This document shows, in pieces, positions 49,901-58,017 of a DNA stretch of 64,000 nucleotides. Positions within the stretch are counted from its first letter, which is position 1. Every line of letters starts with the position of its first letter. Under the pieces are notes generated by a model. The model was not told the origin of the DNA, made no database searches, and was given only the letters and a program-made list of their open reading frames with translations. The DNA comes from Pseudidiomarina indica (GTDB taxonomy: Bacteria > Pseudomonadota > Gammaproteobacteria > Enterobacterales > Alteromonadaceae): the NCBI GenBank assembly GCA_029279945.1, contig JAJUHK010000006.1, positions 52,570 through 116,569 of the forward strand, in the 5' to 3' direction. Position numbers and translations under genes: made by a program.

Positions 49901-50029
49901 TTCAATGGGCTAGCGGTGAGTTTGGTGTTTGGCTTGGCGGTGTCGACCTTGTTAACGCTGGTGGTTATTCCACAGCTTTATGCGGCACAGTGCAGACGCA
50001 CTTTACTGGTGCAACGAAATGCACTATAA
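46895..50029 (+). CDS. RND-family efflux transporter permease
   Basis: 1044 residues from the ATG at 46895 (a TTG six bases earlier is also in frame; GAGG is 9 bp before the ATG). AcrB-like architecture with twelve membrane helices and two large periplasmic loops; the proton-relay Asp pair is in TM4 (SIGILVDDAIVVVENIH). The second half has the matching IIVRNSILLVDFIQAEL. Its substrate cannot be told; it is not clearly the heavy-metal (CzcA) type. An NtrC site for glnA lies in its last codons. Confidence 0.93.
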   Translation: MNHNRLGIAGRLAAWGESSRLTPLLAAVGLILGIIAALITPREEEPQIDVTMVDVMVSYPGATVMQVADQLTTPLEQHLAQMQGIEHIYSVSQPGQTLVTIQFEVGVPRHHALNELFDAVSSWQAQHPQFSQPLVKARGIDDVPILGLTLTAASLNLKDVADTLIAPLQNVEGVRQVQIIGAEPDQVTVTLDAGALSRVGLDLAQVAQALQQQNYSAHAGYHLSQGHHVTVQVGGFIEDVAQLRQLVLTTHQGKPVRLEQVATIHEGPTIASRYVWLRMTGEDAQPALTLTVTKKPGENAVKVAEAVLERLQTLQQQWLPDEVTITVTRNYGESADEKASTLIKKLIFATASVVILVLFTLGRREAAVVGVAVVLTLAMTLFASWVWGFTLNRVSLFALIFSIGILVDDAIVVVENIHRHIAAGGSLKTAIPGAVDEVGGPTILATFTVIAALLPMAFVSGLMGPYMSPIPINASMGMMLSLIIALVVTPWLARRWLAGQGHEQGTSERLQRLYTQLMNPLFKSRRRRYGMGFGLIALIMVAFMLVGWQAVVMKMLPFDNKSEVKLVVDMPEGSSLEQTNAVLMQMATALDAVDEVISTQIYAGTSSPIGFNGLVRQYYLREAPHLGDIQVTLAHARERDRTSHDIARSLRPLLDPIAAAAGAALKVVEVPPGPPVLAPIVAEVYGPSAAAREQAARTILAQFDQVEGIVDSDTTLVSNATEEVWAIQRERAAQLGVSVAQVAQVVETALAGVPVTYIAEPGQLQPTPVILRLPPSWQGQLSQLQSLTVTSQTTGAVIPIVELLERQTRPVAQPIYHKDLRPVIYVTGDMAGRNDSPLYGLFGAAQLIEYPQSYIAQPDLWNQVAIKWDGEWQITYETFRDMGLAYAVGLFLIYLLVVAHFGDYRTPLVIMAPIPLTLIGILPGHALLNAQFTATSMIGMIALAGIIVRNSILLVDFIQAELKAGKALEDAVIEAAAVRTKPIILTAVAAMLGAFFILDDPIFNGLAVSLVFGLAVSTLLTLVVIPQLYAAQCRRTLLVQRNAL

Positions 50030-50035
50030 TGGTGC
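49998..50035 (+). promoter_or_regulatory. Two NtrC sites overlapping a sigma70 promoter (glnAp1-like)
   Basis: GCACTTTACTGGTGC (49998-50012) and GCACTATAATGGTGC (50021-50035) both fit the NtrC site GCAC-N5-TGGTGC exactly, 23 bp apart. Between and within them are a -35 TTTACT (50002-50007) and a -10 TATAAT (50025-50030) with 17-bp spacing. The layout equals E. coli glnA, where NtrC blocks p1 and activates p2. The first site lies wholly in the RND gene, and the second covers its stop codon. Confidence 0.88.
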
Positions 50036-50110
50036 GAGTTGACGGTGTAGCCATGATCCTAGCTTTAGGGAATTTGGTTAAGTTAATGAAATAAAAGTAA
50101 AAACAAATTC

Positions 50111-50126
50111 TGGCATTGTTTTTGCT
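50111..50126 (+). promoter_or_regulatory. Sigma54 promoter of glnA (glnAp2-like)
   Basis: TGGCATT-GTTT-TTGCT fits the -24/-12 consensus TGGCAC-N5-TTGCW. The NtrC sites are about 90-115 bp upstream, the usual enhancer distance. Confidence 0.88.
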
Positions 50127-50176
50127 TTAGTTGTAGTCAGCAATAACCCAATTCCCTATCTCTAGCGGAGGATCGC

Positions 50177-51589
50177 ATGAAAACACCACAAGACGTTATC
50201 GCTTTTATCGAAGAACATGACGTTAAATTCATTGATTTACGTTTTACCGACACCAAAGGTAAAGAACAGCACGTCACTATCCCAGTTTCCCAGATAGACG
50301 AAGAGTTCTTCGAAGCCGGCAAAATGTTTGATGGTTCCTCCATTAACGGCTGGAAAGGGATCAATGAGTCTGACATGGTGTTGATGCCAGATTGCGACAC
50401 TATTGTGCTTGACCCGTTCACCGACGAAGTCACCTTGAATGTTGTGTGTGATATCCTCGAGCCGGACACCATGCAAGGCTACGACCGCGACCCGCGCTCA
50501 ATTGCGCGCCGCGCCGAACAGTACTTAAACAGTACCGGTATTGGTGATACCGCACTGTTCGGTCCAGAACCAGAATTTTTCTTGTTCAACGATGTTCGCT
50601 TCCACACCGATATGAGCGGTAGCTTCTACAAAATCGAAGCGGACGAAGCCAAGTGGAACTCAGGCAAAGTTTACGAAGGTGGAAACTTAGCCCACCGTCC
50701 AGGTGTTAAAGGCGGCTATTTCCCGGTCCCACCGGTTGACTCAGCGCACGATATTCGTAGCACTATGAGCACCGTGATGGAAGACATGGGTTTGGTGGTT
50801 GAAGCTCACCACCACGAAGTGGCTACAGCTGGTCAAAACGAAGTTGCGACACGCTTTAACACCATGTTGAAAAAAGCAGACGAAGTTCAAATATACAAGT
50901 ACGTGGTGCATAACGTAGCCCATTCTTACGGCATGACCGCGACCTTTATGCCAAAGCCATTAGTCGGCGATAACGGTTCAGGCATGCATGTGCACATGTC
51001 CATCAGTAAAGATGGTCAAAACTTGTTCGCGGGCGATCAGTATGGTGGCTTGAGCGAAACAGCGTTGTATTACATTGGCGGTATCATTAAGCACGCTCGT
51101 GCATTGAACGCTTTCTGTAACCCAACTACTAACTCGTACAAGCGTCTAGTACCAGGCTTTGAAGCCCCAGTGATGTTGGCGTACTCAGCACGTAACCGTT
51201 CGGCATCTATTCGCATCCCAGTGGTTGCAAGTGCCAAGGCGCGCCGCATCGAAGTGCGTTTCCCAGACCCAGCAGCTAACCCGTATTTGTGCTTTGCCGC
51301 GTTACTGATGGCTGGCCTTGATGGTATCAAGAATAAGATCCACCCAGGTGATGCTATGGACAAGGATCTGTACGACTTGCCACCAGAAGAGACGAAGGAA
51401 ATTCCAACCGTCAGCCATTCACTAGAAATGGCATTAGAAGCGTTGGATAACGACCGCGAGTTTTTGAAAGCAGGCGGTGTTTTTACGGATGATATGATTG
51501 ATGCATATATTAAGCTGCGTCACACTGAAGTGATGAAGCTGAAAATGACCACACATCCGATTGAGTTTGATTTGTACTACAGTGTTTAA
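50177..51589 (+). CDS. glnA: Glutamine synthetase, type I
   Basis: Makes glutamine from glutamate, ammonia and ATP; dodecamer. 470 residues, close to E. coli (469), with [43 protein letters not shown] and NRSASIRIP. The adenylylation Tyr is Tyr399 in DLYDLPPEE, so control by GlnE is expected. AGCGGAGG site before ATG. Followed by glnL and glnG. Confidence 0.98.
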   Translation: MKTPQDVIAFIEEHDVKFIDLRFTDTKGKEQHVTIPVSQIDEEFFEAGKMFDGSSINGWKGINESDMVLMPDCDTIVLDPFTDEVTLNVVCDILEPDTMQGYDRDPRSIARRAEQYLNSTGIGDTALFGPEPEFFLFNDVRFHTDMSGSFYKIEADEAKWNSGKVYEGGNLAHRPGVKGGYFPVPPVDSAHDIRSTMSTVMEDMGLVVEAHHHEVATAGQNEVATRFNTMLKKADEVQIYKYVVHNVAHSYGMTATFMPKPLVGDNGSGMHVHMSISKDGQNLFAGDQYGGLSETALYYIGGIIKHARALNAFCNPTTNSYKRLVPGFEAPVMLAYSARNRSASIRIPVVASAKARRIEVRFPDPAANPYLCFAALLMAGLDGIKNKIHPGDAMDKDLYDLPPEETKEIPTVSHSLEMALEALDNDREFLKAGGVFTDDMIDAYIKLRHTEVMKLKMTTHPIEFDLYYSV

Positions 51590-51621
51590 TCAACTTATTT
51601 CAGTGAGGTTAATAGAACGCA

Positions 51622-51825
51622 ATGAGACCATTGGTGCTGGTTGCAATATTACTGACGTTTTTACTCAGTATCGCGTTGTTTGAAGATATTGGGGCGCCAC
51701 AAGCGTCCCATGTGCAAACAAGCAATGAAGCAGTTTCTGAAACAGATGAGCAAGCCCAACCACGGGCTGAGACAGAAGAACCAGAAACTGAACGGGGTAC
51801 GGAAGAGAATGGTCGACCCGACTAA
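51622..51825 (+). CDS. Small membrane protein between glnA and glnL
   Basis: 67 residues: a membrane helix or signal anchor (MRPLVLVAILLTFLLSIALF) followed by an acidic, low-complexity tail rich in Glu, Thr and Gln. No family recognised. The ribosome site is poor (GAGG 13 bp before ATG), and the last 17 bp overlap the preferred glnL start. It could be a real small protein of the gln operon or a chance frame. Confidence 0.45.
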   Translation: MRPLVLVAILLTFLLSIALFEDIGAPQASHVQTSNEAVSETDEQAQPRAETEEPETERGTEENGRPD

Positions 51826-52957
51826 TTCTTCAACGTCTTCTACGGGTTGCACTATAATGGTGCAACCCGATCTTAACCAGCTCCTAACTGCGGTCATTCT
51901 TCTTGACGACCAGTTGTCTATTGTCTACATGAATGCCGCTGCAGAAGCCATCCTCGATGGTAGCCTGCGGCGTTTTTATCAACAACCTTTCTTAGAGTTA
52001 TTCCATTTTTCTAACCTTGACCCACTTGCAATGCAGCAAGCCATGCGTGATCAGCAAACTATTTCTGATCGTGACGTGACAATGGTGCTGCATGATGGTC
52101 GCCGCATCACGATTGAATTCACTGCCCAACCACTGCATGACAACACTAAGCATCCGATGATGCTGCTGGAGCTACGTCATACCGATCAGTTAGCGCGGAT
52201 TTATCAAGAAACTAGTCAACAGCATCAACTACAAGCAGCACAGAGCATGGTACGGGGATTGGCGCATGAAATTAAGAATCCACTAGGTGGATTACGAGGT
52301 GCAGCGCAATTGTTAGCCAGTGAGCTGACCGATGTGGAATTACGAGAGTATACAGATTTAATTATTCGTCAGGCTGATCGCCTCAGCACTTTGGTGGATC
52401 GGATGCTCGGCTCAAACCAAATTCAGCCACAAGCATCAGCCAATATTCATGAGTTACTTGAGCACGTCGTGCAAGTGGTACGCTTGGGTATTGAGCAGGA
52501 ACTAAATTGGGTTAAAGACTATGACCCTAGTCTGCCACCGTTGATCATCGCCGCTGAACCACTTGAACAGGTGTTCTTGAATTTACTCATGAACGCGTAC
52601 GATGCGCTACATGAAAGCCATACCCCAAACCCCACCATCACGTTAAAAACCAGAGTGACGCATCAGCAGACCATCTATGGCAAACGTTACCGCCAATGTG
52701 CGGTGGTTGTGGTGCAAGATAATGGCGCCGGAATCCCTGCTGAAATCCGTGATACGTTGTTTTATCCCATGGTCAGTGGGCGTGCTGGTGGAACCGGGCT
52801 AGGCCTTTCGATTGCACAAAACATAGTGCACCAGCACGGCGGCAAAATTGAGGTGGAGTCAGAGCCGGGCCTGACCGAGTTTCGAGTCTATTTGCCCTAC
52901 ATTGAAACGCGGGTTGATGTAGCTGAACCCGACAAGTCAAAAGGGAGTGCATTGTGA
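51809..52957 (+). CDS. glnL: Nitrogen regulation sensor kinase NtrB
   Basis: Phosphorylates or dephosphorylates NtrC under PII control. 382 residues from 51809: a PAS-like domain (LLTAVILLDDQLSIVYMNAAAEAIL), an H box with His153 in GLAHEIKNPLGGLRGAAQLL, and an ATPase domain with N (FLNLLMNAYDA) and G boxes (DNGAGIP, GGTGLGLSIAQ). The ATG at 51857 is also possible and lies inside an NtrC site; 51809 is preferred because of GGAAG upstream. GTGA overlap with glnG. Confidence 0.93.
   Translation: MVDPTNSSTSSTGCTIMVQPDLNQLLTAVILLDDQLSIVYMNAAAEAILDGSLRRFYQQPFLELFHFSNLDPLAMQQAMRDQQTISDRDVTMVLHDGRRITIEFTAQPLHDNTKHPMMLLELRHTDQLARIYQETSQQHQLQAAQSMVRGLAHEIKNPLGGLRGAAQLLASELTDVELREYTDLIIRQADRLSTLVDRMLGSNQIQPQASANIHELLEHVVQVVRLGIEQELNWVKDYDPSLPPLIIAAEPLEQVFLNLLMNAYDALHESHTPNPTITLKTRVTHQQTIYGKRYRQCAVVVVQDNGAGIPAEIRDTLFYPMVSGRAGGTGLGLSIAQNIVHQHGGKIEVESEPGLTEFRVYLPYIETRVDVAEPDKSKGSAL
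51844..51868. promoter_or_regulatory. NtrC site inside the 5' end of glnL
   Basis: TGCACTATAATGGTGCA (51849-51865) is an essentially ideal NtrC site, extended by GGG/CCC to 9-bp perfect arms (GGGTTGCAC ... GTGCAACCC). Its core of 16 bases is identical to the second glnA site. In E. coli an NtrC site represses the glnL promoter. Here it lies downstream of the likely start codon. Confidence 0.8.
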
Positions 52958-54348
52958 GCGACGTATGGATTTTAGACGACGATAGTTCCATTCGCTGGGT
53001 GTTAGAACGAGCGCTTGCTCGGGTTGGCCTAGCGTGCGACAGTTTCAGCGATGCTGCCAGTCTCTATGCGGCGTTAAAGGAAAGCTGCCCTAAAGTGTTG
53101 CTAACCGATATCCGCATGCCCGGTGACGATGGTCTAACGGTACTTCGGCGCTTACAACAAGAGCAACCCCAGCTGGCTGTAGTCGTGATGACCGCCCATT
53201 CCGATTTAGACTCAGCGGTCCAGGCATTTCAAAGCGGTGCGTTTGAATATATCGCCAAACCTTTCGATCTTGACGAGGTTGTGCAAACCGTCCGCCGCGC
53301 ACTGACTCGAGAAGCGCATGCTGACAACGAAGCCGCCACCCAGCCGAAAACAACGCAGTTGCGCGAAATTATCGGCCAAGCTCCGGCCATGCAAGATGTG
53401 TTTCGCGCCATTGGCCGGCTTTCCCAATCGAATGTAACCGTGTTGATTACCGGGGAATCGGGTACTGGTAAAGAGCTAGTCGCGCATGCGCTGCACCAGC
53501 ATAGCCCGCGTGCAGCCCGTCCATTTATTGCCCTGAACATGGCCGCTATTCCAGCAGATTTAATTGAATCAGAATTGTTTGGTCATGAAAAAGGGGCCTT
53601 CACTGGCGCCACACAAAAGCGCCAAGGCCGTTTCGCCCAGGCGCATGGTGGAACCTTATTTCTCGACGAAATCGGTGATATGCCATTAGCCGTACAAACG
53701 CGGTTACTACGCGTGTTGGCCGAAGGTCAGTTTTATCCCGTTGGCAGTTATGAACCCGTCAAAGTGGATGTCCGCATTATTGCAGCAACCCACCAAAAAC
53801 TTGAAGAACGTGTGCGTGCTGGTGAGTTTCGAGAAGACTTATTCCATCGACTGAATGTCATCCGACTGCGTTTACCAAACTTGGCTGAACGGCGCGAAGA
53901 CATTCCCCAGTTAGTACAACACTTTTTGCAAAATGCAGCGAACGAACTGGGTGGGCGTCCGAAACAGCTTACGCCTGCCGCGCAACAGCTTCTCCAGCAA
54001 GCACCCTGGCCGGGAAACGTGCGGCAACTGGAAAACCTGTGCCGCTGGTTAACCGTGATGGCACCGACGCAGGTGATCGATATCACTGATCTTCCGCCTG
54101 ATTTATTAGCTGCAGTAGATGAATCACTGGAGGAAAATTCAGTACAATGGTTTACACTGTTAAGAACTGAACTCCAACAACGATTTACCGCAGGCGAGAC
54201 TGATATCCTCTCCGCGCTAATACCCAACATTGAACGGTTAGCGCTGGAAGTGGCACTTGAGCATACCAATGGCCATAAACAAAAAGCTGCAGCCTTATTA
54301 GGCTGGGGCAGAAATACGGTGACTCGCAAACTTAATGAGATGAAATAG
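52954..54348 (+). CDS. glnG: Nitrogen regulation response regulator NtrC
   Basis: Sigma54 activator. 464 residues: receiver domain with Asp52 ([12 protein letters not shown]), AAA+ domain with GESGTGKE Walker A, the sigma54-contact GAFTGA and FLDEIGDMP, and a C-terminal Fis-type helix-turn-helix ([27 protein letters not shown]). GTG start within GTGA overlap, GGGAGT upstream. Should act on the NtrC sites at 49998-50035 and 51844-51868. Confidence 0.97.
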   Translation: MSDVWILDDDSSIRWVLERALARVGLACDSFSDAASLYAALKESCPKVLLTDIRMPGDDGLTVLRRLQQEQPQLAVVVMTAHSDLDSAVQAFQSGAFEYIAKPFDLDEVVQTVRRALTREAHADNEAATQPKTTQLREIIGQAPAMQDVFRAIGRLSQSNVTVLITGESGTGKELVAHALHQHSPRAARPFIALNMAAIPADLIESELFGHEKGAFTGATQKRQGRFAQAHGGTLFLDEIGDMPLAVQTRLLRVLAEGQFYPVGSYEPVKVDVRIIAATHQKLEERVRAGEFREDLFHRLNVIRLRLPNLAERREDIPQLVQHFLQNAANELGGRPKQLTPAAQQLLQQAPWPGNVRQLENLCRWLTVMAPTQVIDITDLPPDLLAAVDESLEENSVQWFTLLRTELQQRFTAGETDILSALIPNIERLALEVALEHTNGHKQKAAALLGWGRNTVTRKLNEMK

Positions 54349-54356
54349 CTGCGGGC

Positions 54357-54372
54357 GTAAAAGTTGGGTAAA
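54357..54372 (+). promoter_or_regulatory. Possible CpxR box upstream of cpxR
   Basis: GTAAA-N6-GTAAA, one base longer than the E. coli GTAAA-N5-GTAAA consensus, 95 bp before cpxR. Would give autoregulation. The motif is short and could be chance. Confidence 0.4.
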
Positions 54373-54385
54373 TGGAGTATCAAGG

Positions 54386-54416
54386 GTGAGTCCTACTTTA
54401 CATAATTAAGACTCAC
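54386..54416 (+). terminator. Inverted repeat between glnG and cpxR
   Basis: GTGAGTC (54386-54392) and GACTCAC (54410-54416) form a 7-bp stem around a 17-nt loop, then ATTTATCG. Weak terminator candidate for glnALG. Confidence 0.3.
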
Positions 54417-54466
54417 TCATTTATCGCAAAATAGTTTGACTTGACGCAGACGTAGGAAGAATCACC

Positions 54467-55144
54467 ATGACAAAGCTATTACTCGTCGATGACGATGCTG
54501 AATTGAGCAGCATGTTAGAACAGATACTCACTAAAGAAGGGTATCAACTCACTCTGGCAGCCGATGGTGAAACTGGTTTGCATCGCGCCTTGAGCGGTTC
54601 TTATGATTTAATTTTACTGGATGTGATGTTGCCCGGCATTGATGGCTTCCAGCTGTTACAACGCTTGCGCCAGCAGCTGCGCAATACGCCAGTATTGATG
54701 CTGACCGCCCGTGGTGACGATGATGACCGGGTAAAAGGCCTCGAACTTGGCGCTGACGATTATCTGCCGAAACCTTTTAACCCACGTGAGTTAGTAGCGC
54801 GTGTGAAAGCATTGTTACGGCGTACTCCAAACACCTCAGTGACCCCTGAGCCCGTAGAATATGCCGGCTTTCATGTTAACCCACTACAGAATGAAGTGCG
54901 CGTTGATGATCAAGTATTGGAGTTAACGCCAACCGAATTCGACATTCTACGCACCTTGGTGCAGGGGAAAGGCCAAGTTGTGAGCAAAGATCAGCTTTCG
55001 GTAGCGGCACTTGGGCGCCAGCTAGCACCATTTGATCGGAGCTTAGACGTTCATATTAGTAATATTCGTAAGAAGATCGCTCATAATCCTGAGCGGATTC
55101 AGACGGTACGCGGCCGCGGGTATCGCTTATTACAATTAGCGTAA
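54467..55144 (+). CDS. cpxR: Envelope stress response regulator CpxR
   Basis: OmpR-family regulator, 225 residues: receiver with Asp52 (LILLDVMLPGIDG) and a winged-helix domain whose LGRQLAPFDRSLDVHISNIRKKI segment is CpxR-like. Good AGGAAGA site. Followed by cpxA after 9 bp. cpxP is not present next to it. Confidence 0.93.
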   Translation: MTKLLLVDDDAELSSMLEQILTKEGYQLTLAADGETGLHRALSGSYDLILLDVMLPGIDGFQLLQRLRQQLRNTPVLMLTARGDDDDRVKGLELGADDYLPKPFNPRELVARVKALLRRTPNTSVTPEPVEYAGFHVNPLQNEVRVDDQVLELTPTEFDILRTLVQGKGQVVSKDQLSVAALGRQLAPFDRSLDVHISNIRKKIAHNPERIQTVRGRGYRLLQLA

Positions 55145-55153
55145 GGAACGCTA

Positions 55154-56542
55154 ATGATGCGTTGGTACCACTCGTTAACACTACGGCTGTTGCTGCTCTT
55201 TTGGGCGTTGCTCTTAGCAGTAGCAGCGAGTGGTTTCCTGTTAGCGATGTGGTCGGCGAATCCAGAAACGCCGCGCCCGTTACCTGCTGAAGTTCGGGAT
55301 ATTTTGTCACCATTATTAACCGACCAAGCCACTTTTGCATCACTCACTCCAGGCCGATTGCTGGCAGGTGAATATCGCGTTGCCGCCGCTGTGACCCCTG
55401 AAGAAGGCCCAAATCGGTTACAACTTGAACCTAACTTAGCCAATACGCATCGACGAGAGTTGATGCAGCAATTAGATGCCGAGGAACCCGAAAAACTACG
55501 CCTGCCCAACGGGATGTTGGTGGGGCCGTTTACCCTCGGGAATCAACGTATTTTGCTTATCCGTCCACTTTCCAACGAAGAACGACTCGATTTTCAGCAG
55601 CACGTTGAAGAAGCCGAACATGCACAAACACTAGTGCTGTTGTTTGGGTCGTTATTTATCGCGGTATTGCTTGGTGTCTGGTTAGTTCTGCCGTTAAAAC
55701 GCCTGACCAAAGCCACTCGTGAAATCGCAGCTGGCGCTGATTTTCTGCATTTAAAGCGCTTACCTAAACGCAGTGATGAACTAGGAGAACTGGCGCGCGC
55801 GTTAGAAACTGCAGCACATGATTTAAAAGTATCACGTGACGCACAGCGGCGTTTATTAAGTGATGTATCGCACGAGTTACGCTCGCCGTTAGCACGTATG
55901 CAAGTAGCATTGATGTTAAGTCAAGACGACCACGACGATGCGACCAACTCGCACCTGCAACAACTGAGCCGTGATGTGGAGCGTTTAAGTACGATCATTG
56001 AACGGATTTTATCGTTATCGCGTCTTGAAAACGGCTTGGTAAAACTTAATCCACAAACGATAGATACATACCAGCTTGTGCAGACTCTGGTGGCTGATTT
56101 GGCCTATGTCGATGCGAATTATGGGGAACGATTATTAGTATTGGATGCCAACTGGCCAGTCACCGCGAGTGATGAAGAACTACTTCGCCTCGTCATCGAA
56201 AACTTGGTTCGCAACGCCTTGCAATATACCGCTGGACTAGTCGAGCTGGACTGTGCAGTACATGACGATAAGACCTTTACCATTATCGTGCGTGACCACG
56301 GTGATGGGGTGCCAGAACAGCAGCTGGAACAGCTTTTTGAACCATTTTTCCGGGGCGATCCGTCGCGCCATCACAAATCAGGGGTTGGCTTAGGGATGAC
56401 GCTGAGCTTGCGCGCCGCCAATGTTATCGGTGGTGTTGTGAGTGCACGCAACCACCCTGAGGGCGGCTTAGAGATTTCGATTCGCCTCCCCCTAAACACA
56501 CCGACACAAGACGATGAACAGATTGAAGTACGCGGATCATGA
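55154..56542 (+). CDS. cpxA: Envelope stress sensor kinase CpxA
   Basis: 462 residues: membrane helix (about 9-32), a periplasmic sensor of about 120 residues, a second helix (about 158-180), HAMP, HisKA with His240 in DVSHELRSPLARMQVA, and an ATPase domain (VIENLVRNALQYT, GVGLGMTLS). Overlaps the next gene by 29 bp. Confidence 0.93.
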   Translation: MMRWYHSLTLRLLLLFWALLLAVAASGFLLAMWSANPETPRPLPAEVRDILSPLLTDQATFASLTPGRLLAGEYRVAAAVTPEEGPNRLQLEPNLANTHRRELMQQLDAEEPEKLRLPNGMLVGPFTLGNQRILLIRPLSNEERLDFQQHVEEAEHAQTLVLLFGSLFIAVLLGVWLVLPLKRLTKATREIAAGADFLHLKRLPKRSDELGELARALETAAHDLKVSRDAQRRLLSDVSHELRSPLARMQVALMLSQDDHDDATNSHLQQLSRDVERLSTIIERILSLSRLENGLVKLNPQTIDTYQLVQTLVADLAYVDANYGERLLVLDANWPVTASDEELLRLVIENLVRNALQYTAGLVELDCAVHDDKTFTIIVRDHGDGVPEQQLEQLFEPFFRGDPSRHHKSGVGLGMTLSLRAANVIGGVVSARNHPEGGLEISIRLPLNTPTQDDEQIEVRGS

Positions 56543-57509
56543 TCCGCAATGGTTGGTGTTCTATACTGAACATATCCATCGCTTCTGGCAGCACGATGTG
56601 GAGCAGCAGCGCTTAACGCGCCCCGACGGCGTGACTTTGTCTTGGTATCTGCATCGACCCGTGCATCCGATTGGATTAGTGGTGATTAGCCCAGGCCGTA
56701 TAGAAGCAAGCGTGAAGTATCAGGAATTGGTCTGGAATTTTGCGCAGGCAGGGTACGCCGTTGCGATTATTGACCATCGAGGACAGGGTCTATCCGACCG
56801 ATTATCTGTCAACCCACAGCAAGGCCATGTCGAGCGATTCAGTGATTACGTAGATGATTTTGCCGCGATGATGCAGCACCTCAACGTAATGTATGCAGAT
56901 ATTCCAAAGTATCTCCTAGCACATTCAATGGGTGCAGCCATTGCCAGCTTGTATTTACTGAAGTATCCCCACGCTATTGAGCGGGCTGCGTTTACCGCCC
57001 CGATGTTCGGCATTCAGCTAGGTAAGAAACCTAAATGGTTCGTCAAATGGGTCATTCATGTTGGTGCGCTACTCAACCGAGTGGTGAGCCCAAACCAGCC
57101 GTGGTATGTGAAAGATGCAGGTGATTATCACGCTGTGCCCTTTGCTGACAATGAACTAACGCACAGTGCCGCACGCTATCAGGTATTCCGTGAGCTGTAC
57201 GAGGCAGAGCCACGCTTGCAGCTCGGAGGACCAACCTACCAGTGGGTTGCGCAAGCGTTTTGTGCTATCCACGAAATTCAGCAGCGCGCCCGAGAATTGC
57301 AGCTTCCCTTGCTGATTATCCAAGCCGGCGGTGACACCATTGTTGATAACGCTATGATTGAACGCTTCTTCAAACACCATCATGGTACCGCCAGCCGCTT
57401 GCAAACTATCGAGCATGCTAAACATGAACTGCTATTGGAATCTGACTGCTATCGAGACGTGGTGCTTGATGCCATTTGGGCATGGTTTCAACCTAGCGGA
57501 ACCGGCTAG
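56514..57509 (+). CDS. pldB: PldB-like alpha/beta hydrolase (lysophospholipase L2 type)
   Basis: 331 residues. Serine hydrolase fold with DHRGQGLS, nucleophile elbow AHSMGAA (Ser138) and a C-terminal catalytic His in IEHAKHELLLESD. These match lysophospholipase L2 and monoglyceride lipase relatives; substrate not proved. No signal peptide. Its start lies inside cpxA (29-bp overlap), so expression is probably tied to cpxRA. Confidence 0.8.
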   Translation: MNRLKYADHDPQWLVFYTEHIHRFWQHDVEQQRLTRPDGVTLSWYLHRPVHPIGLVVISPGRIEASVKYQELVWNFAQAGYAVAIIDHRGQGLSDRLSVNPQQGHVERFSDYVDDFAAMMQHLNVMYADIPKYLLAHSMGAAIASLYLLKYPHAIERAAFTAPMFGIQLGKKPKWFVKWVIHVGALLNRVVSPNQPWYVKDAGDYHAVPFADNELTHSAARYQVFRELYEAEPRLQLGGPTYQWVAQAFCAIHEIQQRARELQLPLLIIQAGGDTIVDNAMIERFFKHHHGTASRLQTIEHAKHELLLESDCYRDVVLDAIWAWFQPSGTG

Positions 57510-57552
57510 TTCCCGTTAAAATCTCGCGGTTGCAACCTTGGAGTCAGGTACG

Positions 57553-58017
57553 ATGTTTCATATTGTGTTGTTTAACCCAGTGATGGCCGCGAATACTGGA
57601 AATGTCATTCGGCTATGCGCTAACAATGGCTGTACCCTACATTTAATCAAGCCACTTGGCTTCGACCTTGAAGAAAAGAAGCTGCGTCGCGCGGGCTTGG
57701 ATTATCATGATTTGAGTCGGGTGGTACTGCACGAGAACTTTGCCGAGTTTAAACAAGCCATGGGCGAGCGCAATATTTACGCTATCACCACGAAAGGCAC
57801 CCGCAACTATACCGATGTGCGCTTTGCAGCGGGCGATGTCTTGCTATTTGGTTCTGAAACCAGCGGGTTAGCGCCTGAGGTAATGGAACAAATCGTGCCG
57901 CAAATGCGCTTGCGCATACCAATGATGCCTAACAACCGCTCCCTCAACTTATCCAACACTGTGGCGCTGGTTAGTTATGAGGCATGGCGGCAGCTGGACT
58001 TCGTCAACGGCAGCTAG
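57553..58017 (+). CDS. trmL: tRNA (cytidine/uridine-2'-O-)-methyltransferase TrmL
   Basis: SPOUT methyltransferase for the wobble base of tRNA-Leu. 154 residues from the ATG at 57553 ([21 protein letters not shown]), with [23 protein letters not shown] and [27 protein letters not shown] forming the knot. The frame is open 5 codons further, but homologues start here. Stop codons of this and the convergent gene overlap in CTAG. Confidence 0.95.
   Translation: MFHIVLFNPVMAANTGNVIRLCANNGCTLHLIKPLGFDLEEKKLRRAGLDYHDLSRVVLHENFAEFKQAMGERNIYAITTKGTRNYTDVRFAAGDVLLFGSETSGLAPEVMEQIVPQMRLRIPMMPNNRSLNLSNTVALVSYEAWRQLDFVNGS

Noticed and set aside
51680..51808. Upstream extension of the glnL frame to 51680
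   Set aside because: It would add 43 residues overlapping the small membrane protein frame, rich in Lys/Gln and unlike NtrB N-termini.
56532..56545. CGGATCATGATCCG palindrome at the end of cpxA
   Set aside because: A 14-bp palindrome within two overlapping coding frames; no promoter or terminator context, likely chance.
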